DNA of 64,000 nucleotides from Streptococcus suis (GTDB taxonomy: Bacteria > Bacillota > Bacilli > Lactobacillales > Streptococcaceae). Below are positions 1-8,064 of this stretch, one piece after another; the first letter of the stretch is position 1, and each line of letters opens with the position of its first letter. Position numbers and translations under genes: made by a program. The notes under the pieces were generated by a model. It was not told the origin of the DNA. It saw only the letters and a program-made list of their open reading frames with translations, and searched no databases. The stretch spans positions 62,001 to 126,000 of the forward strand of contig NZ_JAIMEP010000005.1 in assembly GCF_019794555.1 (NCBI RefSeq), read 5' to 3'.

Positions 1-1253
1 GCGATGAAAAACCAAACCACTTTTCATTCTTGTCAAAGGATGAGGATTATTTACAAGACCAAATTCCTTGTTGGTTGACCTATACCAATGCGACCAGCCA
101 TGAGATTATCAACAGTAATCTTCACCGAGCACCCATGTTTTCAGGCATTGTCAAGGGGATTGGTCCCCGTTATTGTCCATCTATCGAGGACAAGATTGTA
201 CGTTTTGCCGACAAGGAACGCCACCAGCTTTTCCTAGAGCCAGAAGGTCGTCACACAGATGAAATTTATGTCCAAGGGTTGTCGACTAGTTTGCCTGAGG
301 ATGTTCAAAGAGAGTTGGTTCATTCAATCAAGGGATTGGAAAATGCTCAAATGATGCGAACAGGTTATGCAATTGAGTATGACATGGTTATGCCTCATCA
401 GTTGCGCGCTACATTGGAAACCAAAAAGATTTCAGGCCTGTTTACAGCAGGACAAACAAACGGAACATCAGGCTACGAAGAGGCAGCAGGCCAAGGAATT
501 ATTGCTGGTATTAATGCGGCCCTCAAGGTACAGGATAAACCAGAATTGATTTTGAAACGAAGCGATGGCTATATTGGGGTCATGATTGATGACCTAGTGA
601 CTAAGGGAACTGTTGAGCCTTATCGTCTCTTGACCAGTCGGGCTGAATACCGCTTGATTTTGCGTCATGATAATGCAGATATGCGCTTGACAGAAATCGG
701 TCGTCAGGTTGGATTGGTAGACGATGAACGCTGGCAGGTCTTCCAAATCCACAAAAATCAATTTGATAACGAAATGAAACGTTTAGAGTCTATCAAACTC
801 AAGCCAGTCAAAGAAACCAACGAAAAAGTTGTTGCAATGGGCTTTAAACCTTTAACTGATGCACTGACTGCAAAGGAATTCATGCGTCGCCCTGATGTAA
901 CGTATGCTGATGTTGTTGCATTTATTGGCCCTGCGGCAGAGGACTTAGATGCAAAAACAATTGAGTTGATTGAAACGGAAGTCAAGTATGAGGGATACAT
1001 TGCTAAGGCCATGGATCAAGTTGATAAGATGAAACGCATGGAAGAAAAACGAATTCCAGCAGATATAGACTGGGATGATATTGATTCGATTGCAACCGAG
1101 GCTCGTCAAAAATTTAAGCTGATTTCCCCAGAAACAATTGGACAGGCAAGTCGGATTTCAGGCGTCAATCCCGCAGATATTTCCATCCTAATGGTATATT
1201 TAGAAGGACGCAGTCGCTCTATTGCGAAAAATAAGAAGAAAGATAGCCTTTAG
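1..1253 (+). CDS. mnmG: MnmG (GidA) tRNA uridine-modifying enzyme, C-terminal part
   Basis: The reading frame is already open at base 3 and runs to TAG at 1251-1253, so the gene is cut by the window edge and only about 417 C-terminal residues are present. MnmG with MnmE adds the carboxymethylaminomethyl group to wobble U34 of certain tRNAs, using FAD and folate. Visible family hallmarks are the segment with [10 protein letters not shown], the [17 protein letters not shown] motif that closes the FAD fold, and the tail rich in [12 protein letters not shown] that binds MnmE/tRNA. The codon at 30 (TTG) is internal, not a start. A terminator overlaps the stop codon and the next gene has its own promoter. 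Confidence 0.96.
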   Translation, partial: DEKPNHFSFLSKDEDYLQDQIPCWLTYTNATSHEIINSNLHRAPMFSGIVKGIGPRYCPSIEDKIVRFADKERHQLFLEPEGRHTDEIYVQGLSTSLPEDVQRELVHSIKGLENAQMMRTGYAIEYDMVMPHQLRATLETKKISGLFTAGQTNGTSGYEEAAGQGIIAGINAALKVQDKPELILKRSDGYIGVMIDDLVTKGTVEPYRLLTSRAEYRLILRHDNADMRLTEIGRQVGLVDDERWQVFQIHKNQFDNEMKRLESIKLKPVKETNEKVVAMGFKPLTDALTAKEFMRRPDVTYADVVAFIGPAAEDLDAKTIELIETEVKYEGYIAKAMDQVDKMKRMEEKRIPADIDWDDIDSIATEARQKFKLISPETIGQASRISGVNPADISILMVYLEGRSRSIAKNKKKDSL

Positions 1254-1270
1254 TGCTTATCTTTTTCTTT
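1239..1270 (+). terminator. Terminator overlapping the end of mnmG
   Basis: AAAGATA (1239-1245) can pair with TATCTTT (1258-1264), with two further GC pairs inside, followed by a T-rich run. The left arm lies in the last codons of mnmG. Confidence 0.55.
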
Positions 1271-1310
1271 TAAGCAGGTGGTACCAAAACTAGAATTTTC
1301 TTGCATTTTA

Positions 1311-1319
1311 TGGTAAAAT
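1311..1319 (+). promoter_or_regulatory. Extended -10 promoter of gdpP
   Basis: TGG followed by TAAAAT forms an extended -10 element about 16 bases before the gdpP start codon. There is no good -35, as expected for the TGn class. The leader would be very short but still contains the purine-rich GGCAGAGG ribosome site. Confidence 0.45.
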
Positions 1320-1334
1320 GGCAGGCAGAGGTTA

Positions 1335-3299
1335 ATGATGAAAAAGTTTCGTTTTTCGACAATTCATTTTGTCATGATAGGTGTGATATTATTTGGTTTG
1401 GTTGCAGTTCTCCATCGAATGTTTCCAATGGGCATCGTTACGGTTTTTGCACTCTTCTTAAGTCTCGTCTTACTCGTATCTTTATTTGTATACCAGAAGT
1501 ATTCATATGAATTTAGTGAGTTGGAGCAGATTGAGTATTTAAATACTCAGGCAAATTCTGGATTAATGAAGCTGTTAGATAAAATGCCAATCGGTGTCAT
1601 TAAAGTAAAAACTGACAGCAATCAGGTTGAATGGTTTAATCCATTTGCAGAACTAATATTTGCAAAAGAAAATGGGGAGTTTGATGAAAAAAAACTCCGA
1701 GAAATCATTGATGTGGGATTGGATGAAGAGCGGACCTATGCAAATTTTTCAGGCAAAAGGTACACTGTAAATGTTGACTTTGATCAAGGATTGTTCTATT
1801 TTTTTGATGCGTCCACAGAATACACAGCAACAAATAGCTTAATTGGTAGCAGACCGGTTATTGGCATTATTTCTGTTGACAACTATGATGAGTTAGAAAA
1901 TTCAGTGACCGACTCACAGATTAGCCAAGTAAATTCATTCTTAGCTCAATTTGTTTCAGATTTTTGCCACGAGTACGGTATTTATTACCGCCGTGGAACG
2001 ATGGACCGATTTTATTTCTTTACAGATTATGCAGTTCTAGAGAAATTGATTGAGAATAAATTCTCAGTTATTGATAAGTTCCGAGAAGAAGCAAAAAAAT
2101 TGGAGTTGGGTTTGACTTTAAGTATGGGGATTGCTTTTGGTAATGAGAATCACCATCAAATAGGACAAGCAGCACTTCAAAATTTAAATATGGCTGAAGT
2201 TCGTGGTGGCGACCAAGTTGTTGTCAAGGAAAATGATGAAAGCAAGCAGCCGCTGTTCTTTGGAGGCGGTTCAGCTTCGTCAGTCAAACGAACACGAACA
2301 CGGACACGGGCCATGATGACGGCTGTATCCGACAAACTGAAATCAGTTGATGCCGTTTTTGTTGTAGGACATCGTAATTTAGACATGGATGCACTCGGAT
2401 CAGCAGTAGGGATGCAATATTTTGCACAAAATATTATGAATAATGCCTATACCGTGTATAATCCAGATGAAATGGCACCAGATATTGAACGTGCTGTGAA
2501 GAAATTGTCAGAAGAAAATTGCTCTAATTTAATCACGATTGATGAAGCACTAAAATTAGTCACTTATGAGTCCTTACTCATTATGGTAGACCATTCTAAG
2601 ATTGGATTGACCTTGTCACAAAAACTATTTGAGAAGTTTAATCAATAGGTTGTTGTGGATCACCATCGTAGGGATACGGATTTTCCAGATAATGCGATTC
2701 TGACCTATATCGAAAGTGGAGCAAGCTCTGCAAGTGAGTTGGTAACGGAGCTCATTCAGTTCCAGAATGATAAACACCATAAGTTAAATAGACTTCAATC
2801 AAGCCTTTTGATGGCGGGTATTATGCTGGATACCAAGAATTTCACGTCACGCGTGACCAGTCGTACATTTGACGTAGCTAGTTATTTACGTACACGTGGC
2901 AGTGATAGTTTGGAAATTCAGCAAATTTCTGCGACAGACTTTGAAGAATATCGTCAGATTAATGAGTTAATTTTACGAGGGCAAAAAGTTGAACCACATG
3001 TGGTCATTGTTTGTGCTGATGAGACGAAAGACTATGACAATATAATCCCAAGTAAAGCAGCCAATACTATTTTAGATATGGCAGGGATTGAAGCAGTATT
3101 TGTACTCACAAAAAATATCAAAGGGTATGTGGCAATTTCTGCGAGAAGTCACAGCAAAGTCAATGTTCAACGGATTATGGAAGAAATGGGCGGAGGCGGT
3201 CACTTTAATTTAGCTGCCGCCCAAGTGTATGATCAAACGATAGAAGAGGTTTGTGAAGCTCTCACTACGATAATACGGGAAGAAATAAAAGACAGTTAA
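1335..3299 (+). pseudogene. gdpP: c-di-AMP phosphodiesterase GdpP, interrupted by an in-frame TAG
   Basis: The 655-codon frame has one amber codon at 2646-2648 (codon 438) and no frameshift: both halves are in the same frame and would join to a normal-length GdpP. The order is two N-terminal membrane segments (about residues 13-55), a PAS-like domain, a degenerate GGDEF domain, then DHH and DHHA1 phosphoesterase domains. The stop falls inside the DHH domain, after GHRNLDMDA (D350, D352) and just before DHHRR (442-446), so metal-binding residues are split between two pieces. GdpP hydrolyses cyclic di-AMP; loss raises c-di-AMP and in several Firmicutes gives beta-lactam tolerance and altered osmotic behaviour. 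A GTG at 2655 could restart translation but has no good ribosome site. rplI follows 11 bases later. A sequencing error is the main alternative. Confidence 0.88.
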
Positions 3300-3310
3300 G
3301 GAGTTAGAAG

Positions 3311-3763
3311 ATGAAAGTAATCTTTTTAGCAGATGTTAAAGGACAAGGAAAAAAGGGCGAAATCAAGGAAGTTCCAACGGGTTATGCTCAAAATTTCTTG
3401 ATCAAAAAAAACTTGGCAAAAGAAGCTACAAATCAAGCAATTAGCGCACTTCGTGGCCAAGAAAAATCAAAAGAAAAAGCTCATGCGGAGATGATGGCAG
3501 AGGCTGAAAGTATTAAAGCTAAATTGGCTGAAGAAACGACCTTGGTGACCTTTGTTGAAAAAGTTGGCCCAGATGGGCGTACATTTGGTTCTATTACCAG
3601 CAAGAAAATTGCAGAAGAATTGGATAAACAATTTGGAATCAAGATTGACAAACGTCATATTCAATTAGATCACCCTATTCGTGCGATTGGTTTGATTGAA
3701 GTTCCTGTTAAAATTTATCAAGATGTAATAGGTCTTATTCAATTGAGCATCAAAGAAGCCTAG
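3311..3763 (+). CDS. rplI: 50S ribosomal protein L9
   Basis: 150 residues, normal length. The N-terminal signature [21 protein letters not shown] and the [13 protein letters not shown] segment are those of the L9 rRNA-binding domain, followed by the long connecting helix and the C-terminal domain. It binds 23S rRNA near the base of the L1 stalk. The start has a clear ribosome site (AAGGAG) that overlaps the end of gdpP, so the two are co-transcribed and probably translationally coupled. dnaB follows 31 bases later, the usual streptococcal order. Confidence 0.97.
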   Translation: MKVIFLADVKGQGKKGEIKEVPTGYAQNFLIKKNLAKEATNQAISALRGQEKSKEKAHAEMMAEAESIKAKLAEETTLVTFVEKVGPDGRTFGSITSKKIAEELDKQFGIKIDKRHIQLDHPIRAIGLIEVPVKIYQDVIGLIQLSIKEA

Positions 3764-3794
3764 GACACTACTTAGCCAGTGAGGAGGTGAGGTC

Positions 3795-5150
3795 TTGGCA
3801 GAGTTAGAAGAATTACGAGTACAACCTCAGGATATTTTAGCGGAGCAGTCCGTTTTAGGTGCGATTTTTCTTGATGAAGGAAAGCTTGTTTTTGTCCGTG
3901 AGTATATTGAGGCGGAAGACTTTTTCAAACATGCCCACAAGTTAATTTTTAAAGCGATGATTGCCCTTTCTGACAGGAATGAGGCAATCGATGCGACAAC
4001 CATGCGCAACTATCTTGTCAACCATGGTGATTTGGAAAATATTGGTGGCTTGGCTTATTTGGCGGAAGTCATCAGTTCTGTACCGACAGCAGCCAATGCG
4101 GAATTCTATGCCAAGATTGTTGCGGAGAAATCAAATCTTCGTAAGTTGATTGCCCGTTTGACGGATGCAGTCAATCAAGCCTATGAAGGAGCAGATGGCT
4201 CAGATGACATTATTGCTAATGCTGAAAAAGCTTTAATTGATGTCAGTGAGGGAGCAAGTCGGAGTGGCTTTAAGAGAATTGACGACGTTCTAAATATCAA
4301 CTTTGATAACTTAGAAACACGCGCCAAACAGACATCCGATATTACAGGTATCGCGACTGGCTATCCTGCTCTTGATGCTATGACAACGGGCCTGCATGAG
4401 GAAGAGTTGATTATTCTTGCGGCTCGTCCTGCGGTTGGTAAAACGGCATTTGCTCTCAATATTGCACAAAATATTGGTACAAAACTGGGCTTGACAGTTG
4501 CCATCTTCTCTTTGGAGATGGGTGCAGAAAGCTTGGTTGACCGTATGCTCGCTTCTGAGGGAGTTATCAATTCGAGGGCTATTCGTACGGGGCATTTGAC
4601 GCAGGAGGAATGGAATAAGTACATGGTGGCTCAAGCTAATTTGGCTCGAGCAAGTATCTATATTGATGATACACCAGGTATCAAGATTACCGAAATTCGC
4701 TCGCGTTCTCGTAAATTGGCGCAGGAGACTGGAAATTTGGGTTTGATTTTGATTGACTATCTCCAGTTAATTACAGGAACCGGTCGAGAAAACCGTCAAC
4801 AAGAAGTTTCAGAGATTTCTCGACAATTGAAAATTCTAGCCAAGGAATTAAAAGTTCCAGTTATTGCTCTAAGCCAGTTATCACGTGGTGTGGAGCAACG
4901 TCAAGATAAACGTCCTGTCTTGTCTGATATCCGTGAGTCAGGGTCTATTGAGCAGGATGCGGATATCGTTGCCTTCTTGTATCGTGATGATTATTATGAA
5001 CGTGGAGAGCAAGAAGATGGCGGCATTCCAAACAATACGGTTGAAGTTATCATAGAAAAAAACCGTTCCGGTGCGCGTGGCACTGTGGAACTAATGTTCC
5101 AAAAAGAATATAATAAATTTGCAAGTATTTCCAAGAGAGAGGATGGATAG
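3795..5150 (+). CDS. dnaB: Replicative DNA helicase DnaB (DnaC in Bacillus naming)
   Basis: 451 residues, the hexameric helicase that unwinds DNA at the replication fork. The N-terminal DnaB domain (VQPQDILAEQSVLGAIFLDE) is followed by the RecA-like domain with Walker A (RPAVGKTAF, about residue 210), Walker B (LILIDYLQL) and the SQLSRGVEQR segment. The start is TTG at 3795, chosen because GGAGGTGAGG lies at the right distance and the protein then begins where the family does; no in-frame ATG fits. Confidence 0.96.
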   Translation: MAELEELRVQPQDILAEQSVLGAIFLDEGKLVFVREYIEAEDFFKHAHKLIFKAMIALSDRNEAIDATTMRNYLVNHGDLENIGGLAYLAEVISSVPTAANAEFYAKIVAEKSNLRKLIARLTDAVNQAYEGADGSDDIIANAEKALIDVSEGASRSGFKRIDDVLNINFDNLETRAKQTSDITGIATGYPALDAMTTGLHEEELIILAARPAVGKTAFALNIAQNIGTKLGLTVAIFSLEMGAESLVDRMLASEGVINSRAIRTGHLTQEEWNKYMVAQANLARASIYIDDTPGIKITEIRSRSRKLAQETGNLGLILIDYLQLITGTGRENRQQEVSEISRQLKILAKELKVPVIALSQLSRGVEQRQDKRPVLSDIRESGSIEQDADIVAFLYRDDYYERGEQEDGGIPNNTVEVIIEKNRSGARGTVELMFQKEYNKFASISKREDG

Positions 5151-5153
5151 AGA

Positions 5154-5405
5154 ATGAGTGATGCATTTACAGATGTTGCCAAGATGAAGCAAATCAAGCA
5201 AGATATCAAAGAGCATGAGGGTCAAGTTGTTGAATTAACCCTTGAAAATGGTCGAAAGCGAGAAAAGAATAAACAAGGACGTATTGTAGAGGTTTATCAG
5301 TCTCTCTTTATCGTTGAATTTGAAGATCCCAACAATACCTTCGTAGAATCTTATACTTATTCAGACATTTTGACAGAAAAGATATTGATTCATTATTTGG
5401 ATTAA
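5154..5405 (+). CDS. veg: Veg family protein
   Basis: 83 residues beginning 3 bases after dnaB. The sequence (GQVVELTLENGRKR, followed by an SH3-like beta barrel with FVESYTYSDIL) matches the Veg/DUF1021 family. Veg in Bacillus subtilis affects biofilm formation; its biochemical role is not settled. It is the last gene before a terminator, so it is probably expressed from the gdpP-rplI-dnaB transcript. Confidence 0.88.
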   Translation: MSDAFTDVAKMKQIKQDIKEHEGQVVELTLENGRKREKNKQGRIVEVYQSLFIVEFEDPNNTFVESYTYSDILTEKILIHYLD

Positions 5406-5414
5406 TCGCTATAT

Positions 5415-5438
5415 AAGGCTTTACAGAGCCTTTTTTTT
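5415..5438 (+). terminator. Terminator after veg
   Basis: AAGGCT (5415-5420) pairs with AGCCTT (5427-5432), followed by an eight-T run. The loop contains the -35 box of the next promoter. Confidence 0.8.
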
Positions 5439-5448
5439 GTGCTATACT
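5420..5448 (+). promoter_or_regulatory. rpsD promoter built into the veg terminator
   Basis: TTTACA (5420-5425), a 17-base spacer and TATACT (5443-5448) form a strong sigma-A promoter. The -35 lies in the terminator loop and the T run forms part of the spacer, so one short stretch both ends the upstream unit and starts the rpsD unit. The start point is expected near 5455. Confidence 0.8.
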
Positions 5449-5454
5449 AATCTT

Positions 5455-5712
5455 TGTGCGAAATAACAGCAGGGCAAAATGAAGCTCGTCAACAGAAGGT
5501 CAGCAAGAAGAGTAATCGTTGCTGTTTCGATGAAGGCCTCCTGCACGAATCAGATTTGCTTAAAACGTTATTTCCTATAAACAAGTCTTTTTGTTTCCTT
5601 TTAGTACTAGGCAAGGAGGGGCAGGCTATACTGAGGTATGCCAAGCCGACTTAACGACGTAATAAAAGAGAAACGAAATGACGGAAATTTTTATTTTAGG
5701 AGGACATAACAC
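5455..5712 (+). promoter_or_regulatory. Structured 5' leader of rpsD, candidate S4 autoregulatory leader
   Basis: About 255 bases lie between the predicted start point and rpsD. GAAATAAC (5460-5467) can pair with GTTATTTC (near 5568-5575), enclosing a second pairing of GCAGG with CCTGC and several smaller hairpins. Further on, GGCA...TGCC arms lie around 5620-5645. S4 represses its own mRNA through a leader structure in Bacillus and relatives, so an S4 leader is the natural reading. A 66-codon open frame here (5454-5654) has no ribosome site and is not taken as a gene. Confidence 0.55.
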
Positions 5713-6324
5713 ATGTCACGTTATACAGGACCATCTTGGAAACAAGCTCGTCGTCTTGGCTTGTCATTGACAGGTACAGGTAAAGAATTGGCACGTCGTA
5801 ACTACGTACCAGGTCAACACGGACCAAACAACCGTTCTAAATTGTCAGAATACGGTTTGCAATTGGCTGAAAAACAAAAATTGCGTTTCTCTTACGGTTT
5901 AGGTGAAAAACAATTCCGTAACTTGTTCGTACAAGCTACTAAAATCAAACAAGGTACAGTTGGTTTCAACTTCATGCTCCTTTTGGAACGTCGTTTGGAC
6001 AACGTTGTTTACCGTCTTGGTTTGGCAACTACTCGTCGTCAAGCTCGTCAATTTGTAAACCACGGTCATATCCTTGTTGATGGTAAACGTGTTGATATCC
6101 CATCATTCCGCGTTGAAGTTGGTCAAGTAATCTCAGTTCGTGAAAAATCATTGAACGTTCCAGCTATCCGCGAAGCAGTTGAAGCAACTCTTGGTCGTCC
6201 AGCTTTCGTATCATTCGATGCTGACAAACTTGAAGGTTCATTAACTCGCTTGCCAGAACGCGATGAAATCAACCCAGAAATCAACGAAGCCCTTGTCGTA
6301 GAATTCTACAACAAAATGCTTTAA
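5713..6324 (+). CDS. rpsD: 30S ribosomal protein S4
   Basis: 203 residues, the primary 16S rRNA-binding protein that starts 5'-domain assembly. The protein starts [15 protein letters not shown] and contains the S4 RNA-binding domain ([34 protein letters not shown]). It lacks the N-terminal zinc cysteines found in some S4 proteins. The ribosome site AGGAGG lies 9 bases before ATG. The gene is a single-gene unit with its own promoter, long leader and terminator, as is common in Firmicutes. Confidence 0.98.
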   Translation: MSRYTGPSWKQARRLGLSLTGTGKELARRNYVPGQHGPNNRSKLSEYGLQLAEKQKLRFSYGLGEKQFRNLFVQATKIKQGTVGFNFMLLLERRLDNVVYRLGLATTRRQARQFVNHGHILVDGKRVDIPSFRVEVGQVISVREKSLNVPAIREAVEATLGRPAFVSFDADKLEGSLTRLPERDEINPEINEALVVEFYNKML

Positions 6325-6344
6325 TTTTAAGAAATATCTTACAG

Positions 6345-6368
6345 AAAGCCTACAACAGTGGGCTTTTT
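6345..6368 (+). terminator. Terminator after rpsD
   Basis: AAAGCC (6345-6350) pairs with GGCTTT (6361-6366), followed by T residues. Confidence 0.7.
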
Positions 6369-6481
6369 GCTTTCTCTTAAAACGTTGATTTCTGGGTTTG
6401 CTTACCTTTTTGCTCTCCCTAGAGAGGGGGGAGTGCTGTTTCGTAAAACGAGACGGAGTTTTCCCTTCTCCAATAGATTAA

Positions 6482-6592
6482 TTGTTCGTATTAAATATCC
6501 TGGCCGGACTGACATAGCCAAGTCTATATTGTAGGTCTTTGGTATCCAGGTCCACATAATGTCCCAAAGCTAAGAGTTTATTCACTCACTCG
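6482..6592 (-). other. Short reading frame overlapping the KTSC gene end
   Basis: On the minus strand a GTG within the last codons of the KTSC gene opens a frame of about 35 codons ending in TAA near 6482. Its sequence (with HYVDLDTKDLQYRLGYVSP) looks protein-like and may be a small peptide or the tail of a decayed gene. I do not recognise it and cannot show that it is translated. Confidence 0.25.
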
Positions 6593-6781
6593 GATGAATG
6601 CATGGGTTTTCCCTATCCGCCTCACTTTTTTGTCAATGGCACCAATTAGAGAGCGAATGTAGTCCGCCTCAGATACATCTTTGTATTGATGAATCAGACC
6701 AGACACATATTCTACTTCCATTATTTCATTTTCCCACCCAATCGACTTGACCATCCTGGCTTTTACATTTCTACGCAGCAC
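6578..6781 (-). CDS. Small KTSC-domain protein
   Basis: 67 residues from a GTG start with GAGAGG about 8 bases upstream; an internal ATG at residue 10 is an alternative. The pattern VKSIGW...MEVEYVSGLIHQYKDVSEADYIRSLIGA resembles the KTSC domain, a short beta fold named for its residues in lysyl-tRNA synthetase-related and phage proteins. Its function is unknown. It stands alone in a gene-poor island between rpsD and the thioredoxin-like gene, with a candidate promoter about 130 bases upstream. It could be a remnant of a lost mobile element. Confidence 0.6.
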   Translation of the reverse strand: MLRRNVKARMVKSIGWENEIMEVEYVSGLIHQYKDVSEADYIRSLIGAIDKKVRRIGKTHAFIRVSE

Positions 6782-6899
6782 TTTATTTCCTCTCTTAATC
6801 GAAAATGCTCCTTATAATCTATACGAATACGTTGAGAACTCCCCACAGTATAGGCTGAAGGAATTGAGTCAATTTCTACTCAATAAGTAGTTGTTGGTA

Positions 6900-6923
6900 G
6901 CTATGAAGCTATTATATCATAGC
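6900..6923 (-). promoter_or_regulatory. Candidate promoter and palindrome upstream of the KTSC gene
   Basis: On the minus strand a TATAAT (complement of 6911-6916) is flanked by the 7-base inverted repeat GCTATGA/TCATAGC. No clear -35 is visible. It could be the KTSC gene promoter with an overlapping operator, leaving a leader of about 120 bases. Confidence 0.35.
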
Positions 6924-6989
6924 GAAAAGCAGGGAGCGTTTCAAAAGCAACGAATATGTTAGAAAAGTGTGTGTTGAATAAAAGAGTTA

Positions 6990-7252
6990 ATACTCAATGA
7001 AAACCAAAATCCGACTTACTCCAAAGGTTCGGGGAACCTTTGGAGGTTGGAAATAAGGCGAACAAAGTTCGCTACAAAAAGATTCGGGGAACCTTTGTAG
7101 GTTGGCAATAGGCGAACGTAGTTCGTTTCGCTCTGATGGAGATAGAACTCTGTTCGTTTTATCTTTCAAGGGAACAGGCTGTCAAGCTCCACTGGAGCTT
7201 GACACTCATCAAATCAAGTCGACAACATCTGATTTTGATTTTCGCAGAGTAT
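6990..7252. repeat. BOX/MITE-like intergenic element with terminal inverted repeats
   Basis: A 263-base element. The left 22 bases (6990-7011) and the inverted right 22 bases (7231-7252) match at 18 positions, both beginning ATACTC. Inside are two tandem copies of a roughly 55-base unit starting TTCGGGGAACCTTTG (7028 and 7083), a perfect hairpin CCAAAGGTTC/GAACCTTTGG (7021-7043) and another, GTCAAGCTCC/GGAGCTTGAC (7181-7203). This layout resembles the mosaic BOX-type repeats of streptococci. It encodes nothing convincing. Confidence 0.65.
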
Positions 7253-7357
7253 AAATGGATGTTTGTAGGGAAAACTGCCGATCCTCTAGCTCATTGGATG
7301 AGATATTTTTTGCATTACCTTACTACAAGTCTACGATAGAGGATTTTTACTTAATTT

Positions 7358-7366
7358 TGATATAAT
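7358..7366 (+). promoter_or_regulatory. Extended -10 promoter of the thioredoxin-like gene
   Basis: TGA followed by TATAAT forms an extended -10 about 90 bases before the predicted start codon. The -35 region is poor. Confidence 0.5.
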
Positions 7367-7458
7367 TAACTTATTAGTAGGGTTTTCGAATTGTATTTCC
7401 TATTACCACCGTGTGGCTAAAAAATAGGATGTACAATCAATTGATTAGGAGATTTATC

Positions 7459-7905
7459 GTGCGTAAATATATTGTTTTGCTTTTACTTAGTATTGTTGGA
7501 ATTGGGGCATCCGTATTTCTTGTCCGACAATCCACTAGTTCAACAGAATCGGAATACCGTCAGGCAGTGAAAACGTATCAGACTATTTCCATTAGTGAAC
7601 TGGAAGAAAAATTGGATCGGCAAGATGATTTTATTCTGTATATTGGGAGGGAAACGTGTCCTTATTGTAGAGCATTTGTGCCTAAACTGACCCAAGCTGT
7701 TGAAGAGACGGGGAAGACAGTTTTCTACCTTGATAGTGAGAACGATCCAGATGGGAAGATTGATTTATTTCGTCAGGCAAGCGGTTTGAAGACAGTACCC
7801 AGTCTAACCTATTTTAAATCAGGAAAATTGAATGGCTTGTTAAGAAAAGGAAGTCAGGCTTCCCAAGATGAGATAAAGCAATTCCTGCAGTTGCTAACTG
7901 AATAA
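7459..7905 (+). CDS. Membrane-anchored thioredoxin-fold protein (CPYC)
   Basis: 149 residues. Residues 4-22 form one hydrophobic segment, so the thioredoxin domain lies outside the membrane. The active site is C67-P-Y-C70 in a context (FILYIGRETCPYCRAFVPKL) typical of streptococcal thioredoxin-like and bacteriocin-accessory (PedC/BrcD) proteins; a cis-proline segment TVPSLTYF follows. It probably reduces or exchanges disulfides in exported proteins, but the substrate is not evident. I chose GTG at 7459 because AGGAG lies 7 bases before it; an upstream GTG at 7411 lacks a ribosome site and would push the signal segment inward. Confidence 0.8.
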   Translation: MRKYIVLLLLSIVGIGASVFLVRQSTSSTESEYRQAVKTYQTISISELEEKLDRQDDFILYIGRETCPYCRAFVPKLTQAVEETGKTVFYLDSENDPDGKIDLFRQASGLKTVPSLTYFKSGKLNGLLRKGSQASQDEIKQFLQLLTE

Positions 7906-7912
7906 ACTAAAT

Positions 7913-7950
7913 AAAATTGCACAATTTTTCGAGTAAATTATGCAATTTTT
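7913..7950 (+). terminator. Terminator after the thioredoxin-like gene
   Basis: AAATTGCA and TGCAATTT arms form a long A/T-rich imperfect hairpin ending in six T residues. Confidence 0.7.
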
Positions 7951-7981
7951 TCATACATTTTTTTGTTTACAACTATAAACA

Positions 7982-7999
7982 TTGTGAAAATTATTTCAA
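7982..7999. promoter_or_regulatory. Rex-like operator 1
   Basis: TTGTGAAAATTATTTCAA contains an intact TTGTGAA half site and a weaker TTCAA half. Rex, the NADH/NAD+ sensor of Gram-positive bacteria, binds TTGTGAA-N4-TTCACAA-type palindromes. This site lies just upstream of the -35 of the flavoprotein gene. Confidence 0.55.
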
Positions 8000-8005
8000 A
8001 TAAGA

Positions 8006-8034
8006 TTGAAAAATATTTCACAATCTAGTATAAT
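8006..8034 (+). promoter_or_regulatory. Promoter of the flavoprotein reductase with overlapping Rex-like operator 2
   Basis: TTGAAA (8006-8011), 17 bases and TATAAT (8029-8034) form a strong promoter. The second Rex-like palindrome, 8006-8023 with an intact TTCACAA half, covers the -35 and the front of the spacer. A bound repressor here would block RNA polymerase; Rex would be released when NADH is high. Confidence 0.7.
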
Positions 8035-8064
8035 AGTTGTATCAGATAAAATTGGAGGTTTATC

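Larger units (their letters stand above)
6782..7458. other. Long intergenic region without a gene
   Basis: Apart from the candidate minus-strand promoter near 6911, the BOX-like repeat and the promoter at 7358-7366, nothing coding is visible. Short open frames within it are built from the repeat. Confidence 0.6.

Noticed and set aside
2655..3299. Second half of gdpP as an independent gene
   Set aside because: It begins inside the DHH domain, is in frame with the first half and lacks a ribosome site; better read as one interrupted gene.
5454..5654. 66-codon open frame between veg and rpsD
   Set aside because: No ribosome site, start overlaps the predicted transcription start, and the stretch is explained by a structured leader.
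6822..6829. TACGAATA on the plus strand as a second cin box
   Set aside because: No late-competence gene follows; the next plus-strand gene is over 600 bases away and has its own extended -10. Chance occurrence is likely.
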